From Zantedeschia hybrid cultivar (lineage: Eukaryota > Streptophyta > Magnoliopsida > Alismatales > Araceae): a stretch of DNA of 64,000 bases. Below are positions 46,638-58,262 of this stretch, in pieces (positions within the stretch are counted from its first letter, which is position 1; each line of letters opens with the position of its first letter). The stretch lies in assembly GCA_030544215.1 (NCBI GenBank), contig JARZZO010000011.1:3396001-3460000 (forward strand), read 5' to 3'. A program made the translations under genes and the position numbers. The notes under the pieces are model-generated. The model was not told the origin of the DNA. It saw only the letters and a list, made by a program, of their open reading frames with translations, and made no database searches.

Positions 46638-46957
46638 TAGTACTTGTACTGTCAGACGGTGTTATACTATGCGATGTAGCCACACTAACAAAAAATGAAG
46701 GTTGGACTCCACATGTTAGTATAGCTCAATCTTTGATCGAATGATTCAAACATTTTTAAATAAGTAAAAATTATTACTCGGCTCAGTCCATTAAAGACAA
46801 TACTTTTTTTACTGTTCATTGGGATTCGATTTTATTTTTTAAATTTTTTTAAGCCGTCCAATCAGAAATCGGACTATATAAACATATAAGAAATGTGGAG
46901 TCCAACCTAAAAATTTTTCATTAACTACACTGTCAGATAGTATAGCAAGTATTACTC
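46638..46957. mobile_element. Fold-back element family A, 320-bp copy
   Basis: The left arm (tagtacttgtactgtcag, then ggttggactccacatg) pairs with the right arm, whose reverse complement reads gagtaatacttgc, tctgacagtgtag and ggttggactccacat. The inner arm has the gtccaatcagaaatcggac palindrome. Confidence 0.75.
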
Positions 46958-47029
46958 TTTTTAAATAGCCGATGTCAAACCTGCCGACCTGCTATCAATG
47001 AGAGATCGGACTTAACGTAGGCACTGTTT

Positions 47030-47280
47030 GGCTGGAGCCATAAATACGTTTATGTTTATGGTAATCATGCTTTCCACCATAACCTTTGTTTAGATATTTA
47101 AAAAGACAGGTTTACCATAAAGTCAGTTGAGTTTATCATAAACTCAAAACAGCTCCATAAACCTATTAAGAGTTGGTTTACACTGGAGTCTCTCTTAGAT
47201 TTACTATAAAGTGACTTAAATTTATGTAAACCAACTAAACATGAGTTTATGAAAAAAACGTTTATGATAAATAAATTTAG
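47030..47280. other. Possible MITE remnant
   Basis: The sequence starts aggcactgtttggctggagc, typical of small DNA transposon ends, and has many ttataaactca-like words. It leads directly into the hairpin repeat. Confidence 0.35.
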
Positions 47281-47452
47281 TTGGCTTTTTTGGTTGCTAG
47301 GAAATTACCATACTGTTTGGATGCAACTTAATAAATTGGCTTTTTTGGTTGCTAGGAAATTACCATACTGTTTGGATGCAACTTAATAAAACACAGTTTT
47401 ATTAAGTTGCATCCAAACAGTATGGTAATTTCCTAGCAACCAAAAAAGGCAA
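47281..47452. repeat. 55-bp repeat, two direct copies plus one inverted copy, forming a hairpin
   Basis: 47281-47335 and 47336-47390 are the same 55 bp head to tail. 47398-47452 is the reverse complement of the unit with one mismatch, after a 7-base loop (47391-47397). Transcription would give a near-perfect 55-bp stem. Confidence 0.97.
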
Positions 47453-48865
47453 CTAAAACGACTCCTTCTCGGCATTGGGCATCGGGGATTGAAAACCCGA
47501 TATCTCTACATCACACTTGGGCCGTGGAGCAGGTCCGTTTAAGATCGGGCCAAACAGGGCCCTTGTTTCAAGTGGTCGGGCCAGCTGGAATCGTTGACAC
47601 CTACATGGTCAGCTTCCCCATCTCTCAGTGCGTCCATGCAACAGTCAAGCCATCAGATGGCACAGGAACAAGATCTCATTTTTTATAGACAGTCTAATCA
47701 AATATCAGACGATACGAAAACCAAATTTTGAAGGTCCTTCGATTCAGCAATTTTTTTTTAAAAAAAAAAGAATAAAAAAATTAACCTCTTGTGCTTCCAT
47801 CCGATCAGGAAAATGGATGACAGATTGTAGTACCCTTGGGCATTACAATAAACATCACTCTCATTTTAAATCCTTCTTACACTTCAAGGTCTCTATTTTC
47901 TTCTCTTTCCGTGACTCTCTCCACTTAATTTTTTGAAACAATGATGCCATGAAATTAATAGTTGCATTTTCCCCCCTTTCCCACTATGTTCCCTTTCTTT
48001 CATGATTTCCTCATCATCGGCCCACTAGAGGTACACATCAAGAGCCAGTCCACCAGATACTTCAGTAGAGCAGTCCATAGTACAGTGGTGAACTAGCCAG
48101 CGATCCTCGTTCTTAAGTGTTCAAATGTTATATTAGATTACTCGCGTTCACCTTACGAAAGTAATTAATATAAGTTTCAGTTATATTTGGTACCATAATT
48201 TCTGTAGTTGTTGTTGGCCTGTTGCCTTTGCTGTTGCATGCTTTAGTTTGAGGTATCCACGGGTTGGTGGGTGCTGTTTGCAGGATCATCCGTGTACCCA
48301 GAGATGGGATGCAGATTTAAAACTAGTGTGTAAGCCAGTTTCTTTTATTTCTCTCGTAGTTTCAACATACATATTAGAGCTTAAACCTAGGTAAAGCCCC
48401 TGAAAACACAGAGAACAGTCACTGTGAACAGTGGCGGACGCAGAAATTTTATTCAATGGAATCATTTAGACATTAAATCATAAGTATGACTGGGTCAGTG
48501 GGTCTTGAGTTAGATCATATGGAGTCCAGTAGTGTCCTAAGTTAGAACAGTAAAATTCTGGAGTAGATTGTTTTGAATTAGACCAATAAATTTGACAAAA
48601 TTCAGTGAAATTCAAGATCCCATTGGAAAAACGCTGGATCCGCTGCTGACTGTGAGTGCCTAATCATGGAACTTGCATGTTATTTACCTCAATCTAATGA
48701 TATACTTCTTTTATTAATCAACAAAATTCTTATTGCCAAAACCTGATTAGAAAATCCAATCATTTAAATTGGATTTGAAAACAAGTTTGGATGTTATTTT
48801 CAATTGTCGAACTTGAATGTTGAATGAACTCTCATTTGGAAGCAGTGAGTTGGACAGCTCGCCAC
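47453..48865. other. Intergenic; no gene recognised
   Basis: The frame at 47628-47936 has no domain. No RNA gene is recognised. Confidence 0.5.
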
Positions 48866-48873
48866 AAAATATT

Positions 48874-49441
48874 GAGTAATACTTGCTGCAATGCCATTCA
48901 TTGCATTCCAACGTGGATTGCAATGCATGACACAGCAGTCGTCTGAGCTGGCCTGATCGGACAGCTGCTGTGCAGTCCGTCTAATTTAAAGGGAACCGGT
49001 TGGAGGGTATTTTTATTTTTATTTTTATTTTTATTTTTTTGTCGGATTTTTTTTAATTTTTTTGGAGTGTCCAATTAAAAATTCGAGAGTACATCCGGGT
49101 TGCTCGGGGCGGCCCCGACCCAACTGTATATTTTTTTTCAAAAAAAAACATATTGTACGTAAATCGAGGTTTGTGTCTTTTTTAAAAAAAATATATATAC
49201 AGTCAGGTCGGGGTTGACCCGAACAACCCGGACGTACTTTCGGATTTTTAATTGGACATTTCAAAAAACTTAATAAAAATCCGACAAAAAAATTAAAAAA
49301 AAATTGAAAAACGCCCCCCAATTAGCTCTCCTTAAATTAGACGGGTTGTACGTCCAATCGGATCCCATTGGACGGCTGTTGTGTCATGCATTGCAATCCA
49401 AATTAAATTGCAATGCATGACATTATACCAAGTATTACTCT
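48874..49441. mobile_element. Fold-back element family A, best copy (about 568 bp), TSD aaaatatt
   Basis: The left end GAGTAATACTTGC and right end CCAAGTATTACTC are inverted. The arms extend inward for more than 200 bp (gcattgcaatcc, cggac, gtccaattaaaaattcg and so on). The 8-bp flank aaaatatt is repeated at 48866-48873 and 49442-49449; read as 9 bp it has one mismatch (c/t). No transposase is encoded. Confidence 0.85.
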
Positions 49442-49677
49442 AAAATATTAGAAAAAATGTCAGTACTGATCCATCTGGTGGCTCCCATGACAAGAAAGAC
49501 AGCATCCAGAAATTTTGAACACTTCGTAACTTCGTATCTATTTAGACTTATTGGTGTCACACATGATCGAATGCATTTTTTAAAATAAAATTTTATTCAA
49601 TCATACTTTGTGATTTTACTAAGAACTAGCGGATCTAAAGCCCTGTGACCATTGCTAAAGATATTTTGAAATATTCT

Positions 49678-49925
49678 AGAGATTTTTACTTTTCAGTCTA
49701 TATAATCTTTCAATATTTCTTATAAGTTTATACAATCTTTATATTCTTTATTAATTCTTACAATTGTCTAACATGTTCCTAAAAGGCCCCTCAATGCTCC
49801 CGAAAAAGCCTCCTTATAAGGACTTTTTAAGAATGATTCAAAACTCATGGGGAGTTTAAGGAAATAGAAAGATTGCGGGGTTTATAAAGAATATTACAAA
49901 ATTATTGGAATTGAAAATTAAAAAA
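49678..49925. mobile_element. Fold-back element family E, copy 3
   Basis: Left arm agtctatataatctttcaat and right arm gaatattacaaaattattgg, with the internal words of family E (tcctaaaaggcccctcaatg). Confidence 0.6.
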
Positions 49926-49949
49926 ATTAATATTATTTTATGTAATAAC

Positions 49950-50860
49950 ATTAAATAATAAAAATCATCTGATCAAGCGATAGATGGCTCCTTACAAATA
50001 TAGAGTAACATATTATAGTGTATGGTAAAACAATACTAGTAACCTTTTGGAAACTAGTAAAGACCATCAATTATACTCCCATCTTTAGTCTATGGCCATG
50101 GCACTCGTATTATTTGGCTAGATGAGAAGTGCGTATGTTTGCCATCCCCTGCATCAAAGCCACATCTCTTAAGCAACATATCGGAAGACAAGCACAAAAG
50201 TCCTAAACTATGTAAAGGCATATATTTGAGCTTGTTGTAACCTTTTCATGAGGTGTACCTTAGATGAGACGCCAACGACTAAATACTACCTCTCCGAAGA
50301 GGAAAAAAAAAATGTAATGGTGTGCCTTAGATGAGACGTCAATCAAACTATAATTGTACTACAATGTCTAAGAACAGGTACAAGAAGTGTTATTCTTCTA
50401 TAAATTAGCTTATCCAGTTTTGGTTTAAACAAGCCTCCCTGCATCCCTTTATCACCTGGCATGTTTTAACTATGTCCCCTGCCACACTGGCTAAGCCTGC
50501 ACTAACTTGCTCCAACAGTGGATACCCTGGTTTTGAGCAATTGACAGTAAGGTCACGCCAATAATTTCATTAGTCAAAACCAGGGTGTCCAAAGAATCAT
50601 CAACAAGGAGAATCATCAAATAATTGAGTATGGCTAGGTGTGAGAGGAAAGGTTTTGTAAAGTCTCATACGATTTAAAAAATGAGAAGAGATCATTTCAG
50701 TACATATTTGAATTGGAGTCCAGCAGTACTAAGAATGGGAAGGTCCAAATATTTGTCAAATTTTGAGATCATATGAAGAATTTTTTGTAATATTTAGCCT
50801 TTCTCTCCTTCTCAGTAATTTTGATCCAAACTTGTATTAAGAAGATCCTCTCTCTTAAAA
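49950..50860. other. Intergenic; includes repeat family G copy (50690-50862)
   Basis: No gene is recognised. The tract 50690-50862 matches the intron repeat at 32620-32802. Confidence 0.45.
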
Positions 50861-51107
50861 AATGAGGGAGGAGCGTACACCGTGCCCCTGTCTGCTCCTA
50901 CACGACAATTTTGATGGGCCTTTTTGGTTGTTTATGGCCCTGAGATCCGCAGCGAGCCCACCAAATACAAGAAGCAGAAACCCGCATGAGAACGCGAGGC
51001 ACGCAACCGGATTGCCAGCGTCGTGGCACATTGCGCCCGCTCATTACGGAGACAAAACAGGTCATAGTGGGGTTTGGACAAAGAACGAGATGCTCTAGCA
51101 AAAAGAA

Positions 51108-51359
51108 AAAAATATAGTTTTTTTAAAGTCGGTCCCATTGTGACTGATATATCAATTCAGTCCGATTTTTGATCGGACGATTTAAAAAATAAATAAAAAT
51201 TAAGTACCACTGTATTATATATTTTTTACTGTATATTGGGATTTATTCTTTATTTATTAAAAATGTCCGGTCATCTAATTAGAGATTGAATTATACGAAC
51301 ATGATAGAAATGAAGGGACCAACTATAAAAAAATCCAAATGTTTTTGTAAGTATTACTC
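51108..51359. mobile_element. Fold-back element family A, 250-bp copy
   Basis: The left arm has gtcggtcccattgtgactg and the core gtccgatttttgatcggacg; the right arm ends gtaagtattactc. The arms are imperfect reverse complements. Confidence 0.6.
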
Positions 51360-51806
51360 ATCTTGAAATGATGAAAAAATACAAGCATACCTCACCACCC
51401 ACATATCTGAAGACATACAAAGACCTAGACGAAAAGTCTAAAAAATCTTATTTCTTTGACACTTAACAATGGGGCTATAAGTGACTCGGATAGGATGGAG
51501 CTTGACTTGGAATGGTTAGACCCTGACCCATGCAAACCCAATAATGTTAGCCCGTGTAATTGGTCGGATTTGAGACGCGCTTCTCATTCCTTGACGTTAA
51601 ATATCACACAAGTCTAAAATTTTGTTTTGTTTTTTTGACCTCCTATTCTCATATAGTTAGTAAGTGAGTCTGCTTTAAGGGATTGATTTTAGGTCCGGAA
51701 TCACAGAAATTTAAATATAATTCCACATAAGATATATATATTAATAAGTCAAGAAAACTTCTATTTGTTAATTGACACGTGGCAAATCAAATAAGAAAGG
51801 GATACC

Positions 51807-51851
<45 letters not shown>

Positions 51852-52210
51852 TGTGCGTATGTGGAGTGGGCTTGGGGAGAGAGAGACGTGCGTAAAATGA
51901 AGTACACTCGGGGAAGAGAAAAAGAGAGAGTACATAAGTGTTATATACTTTCTTACGGTTGGAATAAGAGAGATATACTCCACATTGTAGAATGGGCTTT
52001 GCTAGTGAATAAATATATCAAGACTGGTAACTATTGGGTCTAAATGTGTATAGTAATGGGTTTGAATTATTTTGGCATTTCTGCTCACAAGACCAAGCCA
52101 CATTAAAAATAAAAAATAATGTATCGCATTTGCCACTGTGCTTATTCAACAAAATAAAAAAACATAATCACGTGCAAAGATTGATTGACTAAAAATTATA
52201 TTTAGTGTTG
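51360..52210. other. Intergenic; AT/AG compound microsatellite
   Basis: A run of AT then AG repeats lies at about 51806-51850. No gene is recognised. Confidence 0.6.
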
Positions 52211-52214
52211 GGTG

Positions 52215-52510
52215 CATGGATGATTTATATTTAGATTTTTTTACACATAAGCTCTTGGAATCTTTCAATATTACAAATAAGCCTCACTAATATGACTATT
52301 TATAAATAAATCTCCATAATCGTAATTTTCTTATAAATAAGCTCTTAAAAGGACTTATTTGTAACACTATCATGGACTTATTTGTAAGTTTCAAGAACTT
52401 TTTACTAATTCATGATAAATCGTGGGAGCTTATTTAAAAATAATCAGATTAAGAAATTTATTTGTAATATGAAAATATTATAGGAACTTATATGTAACAA
52501 ACCCTTATAT
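52215..52510. mobile_element. AT-rich fold-back repeat
   Basis: acataagctcttggaatctt at the left pairs with the reverse complement of the right end (ggaacttatatgt region). Words such as acttatttgtaa recur inside. Confidence 0.5.
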
Positions 52511-53595
52511 TCATTATGAAAAGGTTGATTGACTATGTGATTTCACTTACAGAACGAAATCTTTTAGGTCTCAAAATTAGTAAACTTTTATCTACAGTTG
52601 CATCATCTGATGAGGGCACTCTTATCATTTTTAGCTTTTATTTGTCACTCATCTTTGGTAAATGACGATATTGGGCTCACCGGTCCCAGTCTATCATTTT
52701 GAAGTCGGCGCAATCCTTCCCGTTGGCCAGGTGCATTGCGCCAAAGGGTGGGGACAAAAGCGCAGCTGAACTGGTGACAACTGTCACGTGACGGTGTACC
52801 AGCCCAGCCTGCCTGGCTGCCACAGCTAAGCTGTCTTCTTCATTTCTCTACGCGCATAACCTTGGCGCCTTCCCCCAACCAACGCTCCTCCCCTCGGACT
52901 CTTCTGCCAACAACGTTCCTCTGCGAGTTTTTAAACGCCCCTGGTCATGTTTCCAACGTACTAAAAGTTTGTAAAAAATACATTTTGTTTAAAGATCAAA
53001 ATTATTTTATTAAGAATAATAATTGTCTTAATCCCTGTACATTAAAACACACTACTGAGTGGAACAGGATTATCTGGATCAGATTGACCGGACCTCTTTG
53101 TACCCTTGGATACATAAAAAGGTGAGTGTATTTGATCTGCCATATCATTTCTAGAATAAATGATGCATTCATTCATCTTTTGTTATATCTAATGACATAA
53201 AAAAAAATAACTAATCCCGTTTCTTCTCAAGTCTCCGTCGTCTATTAAACGTTGCACGATCAATATATAGGAAAATTATAAGCCAAAGTTTGGCATGAGA
53301 GTAAGGTGTAGATGAGATCATATCTTAAAAATGTCAGGCCCTTTCATTAGTTATGTTCAAATCTCTCTCTCTCTCTCAACCAGATGACAAAACTCAGGAT
53401 CGATCTTAACCTAACTCATAGAGTCCAACCCATAGGAAAGCGCAGTTGACTTCCACCAAATTGAGCATCTGTCCCTCCTGGCATGGACGGGCTCTTTCCA
53501 ATTGCCAGCCGTCTAGGTTTAAACTAGTACTCTCTCTCCACCCACCCTTCTCCGAGCCTTCCCCCAGTCCACCTTCCATACCTTACGAGCAGCTC
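52511..53595. other. Intergenic upstream of EXORDIUM-like copy 2
   Basis: No gene is recognised. A short CT tract lies at about 53362-53377 in the promoter region. Confidence 0.5.
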
Positions 53596-53601
53596 CACCA
53601 G

Positions 53602-53609
53602 TATATAAG
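53602..53609 (+). promoter_or_regulatory. TATA box of EXORDIUM-like copy 2
   Basis: TATATAAG lies 115-122 bp upstream of the ATG at 53724. Confidence 0.75.
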
Positions 53610-53723
53610 CTCCCACACTCCTCTCTTTACACTCACACCAGTCTTCCCCGGTCCTCTCACCCCACCTGAGAGAACCTTTACGATTACCACAAGAGAAGAA
53701 GCCTCGCCTTTTCTCCTTCACCA

Positions 53724-54668
53724 ATGGCCTCCGCTTCTTCCACTGTTCTCATCTTGGGCCTGGCCCTTCTCTTCTCCCTGCTCCAGTCCTCCACGGCGAC
53801 GAGAAAGCTCGCTGAGCTGGTGGAGCAGCAGCCCCTCACCCTGACATACCACAAGGGCCATCTCCTCACCGGCCCCATCTCCGTTAACCTCGTCTGGTAC
53901 GGCAAGTTCACCCCCGCCCAGCGCGCCATCGTCGCCGACTTCGTCACCTCCCTCTCCGCCAAGACGCGCCACCCCACAGCCCAACAGCAGGAGCCCTCCG
54001 TGGCCACATGGTGGAAGACCGCCGAGAGATACTACGCCCACTCCAGCTCCCCCCTCCCGGTGATCACCCTCGGCGAGCAGACCCTCGACGAGTCCTACTC
54101 TCTGGGTCGCTCCCTCACCTCCGCCCAGCTCCTCCAGCTCGCCGCCCGCGGCAGGCGGCGCCGGGCCGTGAATGTGGTGCTGACCGCGGAGGACGTGGCA
54201 GTGGAGGGCTTCTGTGCGAGCAGGTGCGGCACCCACGGCGCGTCCCCGCGCTCCAAGAACGGCCGCTTCGCCTACGTCTGGGTGGGCAACTCGGCGAGCC
54301 AGTGCCCGGGCCACTGCGCGTGGCCCTTCCACCAGCCACTCTACGGGCCGCAGACCCCGCCGCTCGTGGCTCCCAACGGCGACGTGGGTACCGACGGCAT
54401 GGTCGTAAACCTGTCCTCGCTGCTGGCCGCCGCCTTCACCAATCCCTTCGGCGACGGATACTTCCAGGGGCCGCGGGAAGCGCCGCTGGAGGCCGCCTCG
54501 GCCTGCCCCGGCGTGTACGGGAAGAATGCGTACCCCGGCTACGCCGGTGACCTCCTGGTGGACGCCACCACCGGCGCTAGCTACAACGCCAATGGTGTGG
54601 CCGGGCGCAGGTACCTGCTACCGGCGCTGGTCGACCCGGCCACCTCTGCCTGTTCGACCCTGGTGTAG
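53724..54668 (+). CDS. EXORDIUM-like protein (PHI-1 family), copy 2
   Basis: An intact single-exon gene of 314 residues, the length of Arabidopsis EXO. Residues 1-25 are a signal peptide (LILGLALLFSLLQ core), so the protein should be secreted. Family motifs are all present: NLVWYGKFTPAQ (55-66), EDVAVEGFCASRCGTHG (156-172), WVGNSASQCPGHCAWPFHQ (186-204), PPLVAPNGDVGTDGM (212-226), CPGVYGKNAYPGYAGDLL (261-278) and a CSTLV C-terminus shared with copy 1. The start is the first ATG after a clear TATA box, and AATAAA follows 119 bp past the stop. It is related to copy 1 (5913-6845) but diverged in the N-terminal third; copy 2 has an RRRR-containing segment near 144-147. The family is linked to cell expansion in the apoplast; a specific role here is inference. 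Confidence 0.96.
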   Translation: MASASSTVLILGLALLFSLLQSSTATRKLAELVEQQPLTLTYHKGHLLTGPISVNLVWYGKFTPAQRAIVADFVTSLSAKTRHPTAQQQEPSVATWWKTAERYYAHSSSPLPVITLGEQTLDESYSLGRSLTSAQLLQLAARGRRRRAVNVVLTAEDVAVEGFCASRCGTHGASPRSKNGRFAYVWVGNSASQCPGHCAWPFHQPLYGPQTPPLVAPNGDVGTDGMVVNLSSLLAAAFTNPFGDGYFQGPREAPLEAASACPGVYGKNAYPGYAGDLLVDATTGASYNANGVAGRRYLLPALVDPATSACSTLV

Positions 54669-54787
54669 GAGTGCAGGCAAGAAGGAGATCAAAAGCGTAT
54701 AACCTTGTAGAGATGCCGGTCATTCTTTGATTTGTTCATTGTTGTGGTCACTACTAATGTAATGTGATATTCTTTGCACCACCGTGG

Positions 54788-54793
54788 AATAAA
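54788..54793 (+). terminator. Poly(A) signal AATAAA of EXORDIUM-like copy 2
   Basis: AATAAA follows the stop codon by about 119 bases. Confidence 0.65.
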
Positions 54794-54799
54794 ATCCAT

Positions 54800-55635
54800 C
54801 ATCAATATGTGTTCACTTTTGGTTTTCCCATTTTATTACCCACTACTAACGTGATGCTCATGTGGAAATTAAGCATGAGGAAGAAACAAATGTTGCAAAT
54901 ATGAGCCTTAAACCTTAAATCCTAAACCTTGTTTTATGTAATTAATTGCTTATAGGTTTTGACTTTATGTTCCCATAAGCCAACCCATACAATGTTTAAT
55001 AAATAATACTTGCTGCAATGCCCTGTGAGGGGCATTTGCAATCGATAAAAAAGAAATTGAATTCTTTTCAGGTATGGAGTTAGTACATGTAGACTTGCCT
55101 TTAATATCTAAGAATGTCTCATTCAGAAAGGTTGCTATGAACTCACTAGCTCATTTTGGTTTAGGCGTATATCAATTACATGCATTTTAAAAGGACTTGG
55201 TGGGATACATCAATTACATACTTTTTGGTTTAGGCGTATATCAATTACATACATTTTTAGAAGGCTACCGAGGAGCCATATTTAGTGCTAGAATTTGTTT
55301 TTACTTGTGTAGAAAGTCATAATTTGGTTACCGTCTGTTTCATAGGTGCAACATCTTTTATGACATTGTTGGCTTTAGTATATGGCAAACCTAAGAGGTA
55401 GATGAATCCAATTTTGAGAAAACAAAATTGGGTTTAATAGTAAGCAGTTTGAGAAAATTAGAACTAATGTTAACAACACACTCAAACGGTAAATTATTAC
55501 AAGGTGAAGAGTGAGAAAACAATCATAAGGACCCAATGGAAACACAAGATTAAAAAAGGGTGAGAAGAGATTAATTAAACTCACACAGAAGGGTACAAAT
55601 TTTATAGCGATTCAGCTTACTCCAAGATCTTATGA
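54800..55635. other. Intergenic with a fold-back family A fragment
   Basis: aatacttgctgcaatgcc at about 55004-55022 matches the left end of fold-back family A but breaks off after about 50 bp. A phrase (tttaggcgtatatcaattac) is repeated near 55161 and 55231. Confidence 0.5.
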
Positions 55636-55638
55636 TTT

Positions 55639-56025
55639 GTGGGACACGGACACGAACGTCAAGTGTCGACACAGACACGTACGTCGGATACGGCAATATC
55701 TTAAAAATAAGACACGAGGACACAGAGAACATACGAATATATATATATGAATATGTAGTTACACATAGATATAATAAAATATAATTACCAAAAACTATCT
55801 ATAAGTATAAAAGATGTAACTCAAATGTATCAAATTTTATCATATAGACAAATATTCTGAAAAGATATGTTAAGTGTTCTAAAAAATCTCTAGTATTACT
55901 TTGAAATTTTGAAGTAGAGAGTTGGACACAGGTGTCCGAGTGTCGTGCGTGTCTCAGTGTCCAACACGATTTTCTAACATAAATAAAAGTGTCCACTAAA
56001 TCATAGCCAAGATCTATATCTACTC
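55639..56025 (+). repeat. Repeat family D, forward copy
   Basis: Begins gtgggacacggacacg and carries gtcaagtgtcgacac, gtgtccgagtgtcg and the tctaacataaataaaagtgt region. The same order appears in reverse complement at about 57895-58262. This is a common kind of short plant repeat rich in gtgtccgacac motifs. Confidence 0.75.
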
Positions 56026-56029
56026 TCCC

Positions 56030-57377
56030 AAACCTAGCTCGGCCTAAACTGGATGCAACACAAGGACTGTTTCCGGCCGCCGTTGGTTGAGAACTGCACC
56101 TTGGGAAATTGCCAGATTTCATCATCCTACCTGCCGAAGGTGGGTGGCGAGGATGGAGGGCTAATAGAATGACGGTCAAGGCCGTTGTCGACAACGAACT
56201 GAGAAGACTCTCCGGGGAGCAGGGGGCAACGGCGACAAGGGAGGAATCGGAGCTCCGAGGTGGATGGTGCAGGACAGCTTGAGGGGGATCTCATCTCGGT
56301 GTGGCAGGGGATGCCGTCAGGTCTATCCAGAATCGAAGAAGAGGACCTGTGTTTATGCAGATCCGGGTATGTGCGTGCGGGAACGGATCCACGTCTTGAT
56401 GGATGCGGACTCGGGTCCTTCCGGATCTGCCTGATTTGTAGAGCTAATTAGAATTTATAGTGTGCCAATAGCTATTGTTTAGGTACAGATTCACAACATA
56501 CTTGATTAAAGAAAACTTATGACAAGTGAGTTGGCACTCGATAACAGTTGAAGCGTAACTTTGCTTTACATGTTGAGACACATATATAGTCTAGGATGGC
56601 AAGAAAGTCAGTTAGGATAGGCGATTATAACCGATTGAGTTTACAAGCCACCCTTCCCAAAAATGGTAATATATGAATAAAAGTGTCAATCTAAGCGGAC
56701 CAATCCATAATCCAGTCCAATTCAGTCCATATTAAAAAAAATTATATTAGTCCAAATTATATAAATTGGATTAGACTAAATTTGAATCGACATTAGTTAA
56801 ATCTGAATTGGGTTAGACTAAAAATGAATTGACCCAACTTAACACAATTCACTCACTATTGAATTAGAGCTGAATTTGAATTAAATTTGAACTGAATTTG
56901 AATTGGACTAAAAGTAAGTTGGACTATTTTGAATTTGAGTTAGACCCAAATTATCATGTAACCCAACCCAACCCAACCCACCCAATTTACATCCCTATGT
57001 TTGAATCATTGAGAAAGGCAGAAATAAAAACTCGTCAAAGTGCACCGTTTGTCTTGAAGAAAGTAGAGCAGAAATCTCTTCAGGTCCACCTGTCCTGATG
57101 TATGTCTTCAGAATGCTGACATCTCAAGTCTAAATGTACTGAAACCCAATGGACGCCTACACGTCCGGCTTTACGGCTTCTGCTGCGAAGTTGTGATTCC
57201 AATAAAAGCATACAAATTGGAGCTTCCGGAGAACTTGTGATCTAAAAAGTGACTCATGCCCAAAGAAGCTCTTCAAAACCCTGCCTAAGAAGAAATCTAT
57301 ATAATTGGAAAAGGGGAATTGCTTCAGTATCTGCCATGAGACATAAGTGCAACGCCCAATAGCAAGAGGAAGGACTT
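56030..57377. other. Intergenic; GC-rich block and degenerate AT repeats
   Basis: 56040-56450 is relatively GC-rich but has no recognisable domain. 56680-56990 is a degenerate tract of ttgaattggacta-like words ending in aacccaaccc repeats. Confidence 0.45.
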
Positions 57378-57583
57378 TATGGGCATGCTTGGCAGAATTT
57401 TTACTTGAAAGTCACTTTTGACTTCCACCATTTACATAAAATGACTTGAGGGAAAGAGATTATAATTAATTTTAGTTTGTTACAAAAGTCAACTCTTTTA
57501 TAACCACCTCACTTTTTCTCTAATAAACTTAATCTTGTAACTTTTGGTTAGAAGTTAAAACACAAGTAAAATACTATATAAAA
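57378..57583. mobile_element. MITE family C, truncated copy
   Basis: Starts gggcatgcttggcagaattt and carries the family arms (gaaagtcacttttgacttcc, gtcaactcttttataa). The right terminus is absent. Confidence 0.5.
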
Positions 57584-57621
57584 AGAAAAAAAACAAAAGA
57601 CAAAAGAATCCGAACTTACAC

Positions 57622-57858
57622 ATGTACACAGCAGAATCCTCCCACAACTCCCCAGGAAGCCATGTACGATGGGTCTTGGGCATCTGAGGTGAACACACTC
57701 AAGCCATGCAAACCACAATATGATGATACCTGTATTCCACCTGGCCAGTAAAAATGTACACAGCAGAATCCTCCCACAACTCCCCAGGAAGCCATGTACG
57801 ATGGGTCTTGGGCATCTGAGGTGAACAAACTCGAGCCATGCAAACCACAATATGATGA
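57622..57858. repeat. 105-bp direct duplication, 132-bp period
   Basis: 57622-57726 and 57754-57858 are almost identical (aaacc...atgatga end), differing at two positions, with 27 bp between copies. It has produced two similar short frames on the minus strand, which are not genes. Confidence 0.95.
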
Positions 57859-57894
57859 AGGGGACGAAAGTTTGGGGCAAACTCAAGCCGTGCG

Positions 57895-58262
57895 AATATG
57901 TAATACACAAGTCTATGGTTTGGTGGACATTTGTTTGTATGTTAGAGAGCCGTGTCGGATATTCGGACACCATGTCCCATCCTCTACTACAAGACTTCAA
58001 AGTAAATACTAGAAGTTTCTTAGTATACTTAACATATCTTCTCAAAAGATTTGTTTATATGATAAAATCTAATATATTTTAATTATATCATTTATATTTT
58101 AAACAAATTTTAATAATTATATTTTATTATATACATGTGTAAGTACGGATTCATGTGCATAATTCATATATTCTCCATATCCTCGTGTACTTTTTTTAAG
58201 ATATTGATGTGTCCGACACAAGTGTCGACGTCGACACTTGACACTCGTGTCCATGTCCCACA
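57895..58262 (-). repeat. Repeat family D, inverted copy
   Basis: The reverse complement matches 55639-56025 in order, from gtgggacatggacacg at its start to acatacaaacaaatgtccac near its end. Confidence 0.75.

Noticed and set aside
53718..54550. Long frames on both strands overlapping EXORDIUM-like copy 2
   Set aside because: These are shadows of a GC-rich coding exon; only the frame with signal peptide and family motifs is real.
57548..58045. 165-codon minus-strand frame with an internal repeat
   Set aside because: It is created by the 105-bp direct duplication and runs into the inverted repeat D; no domain.
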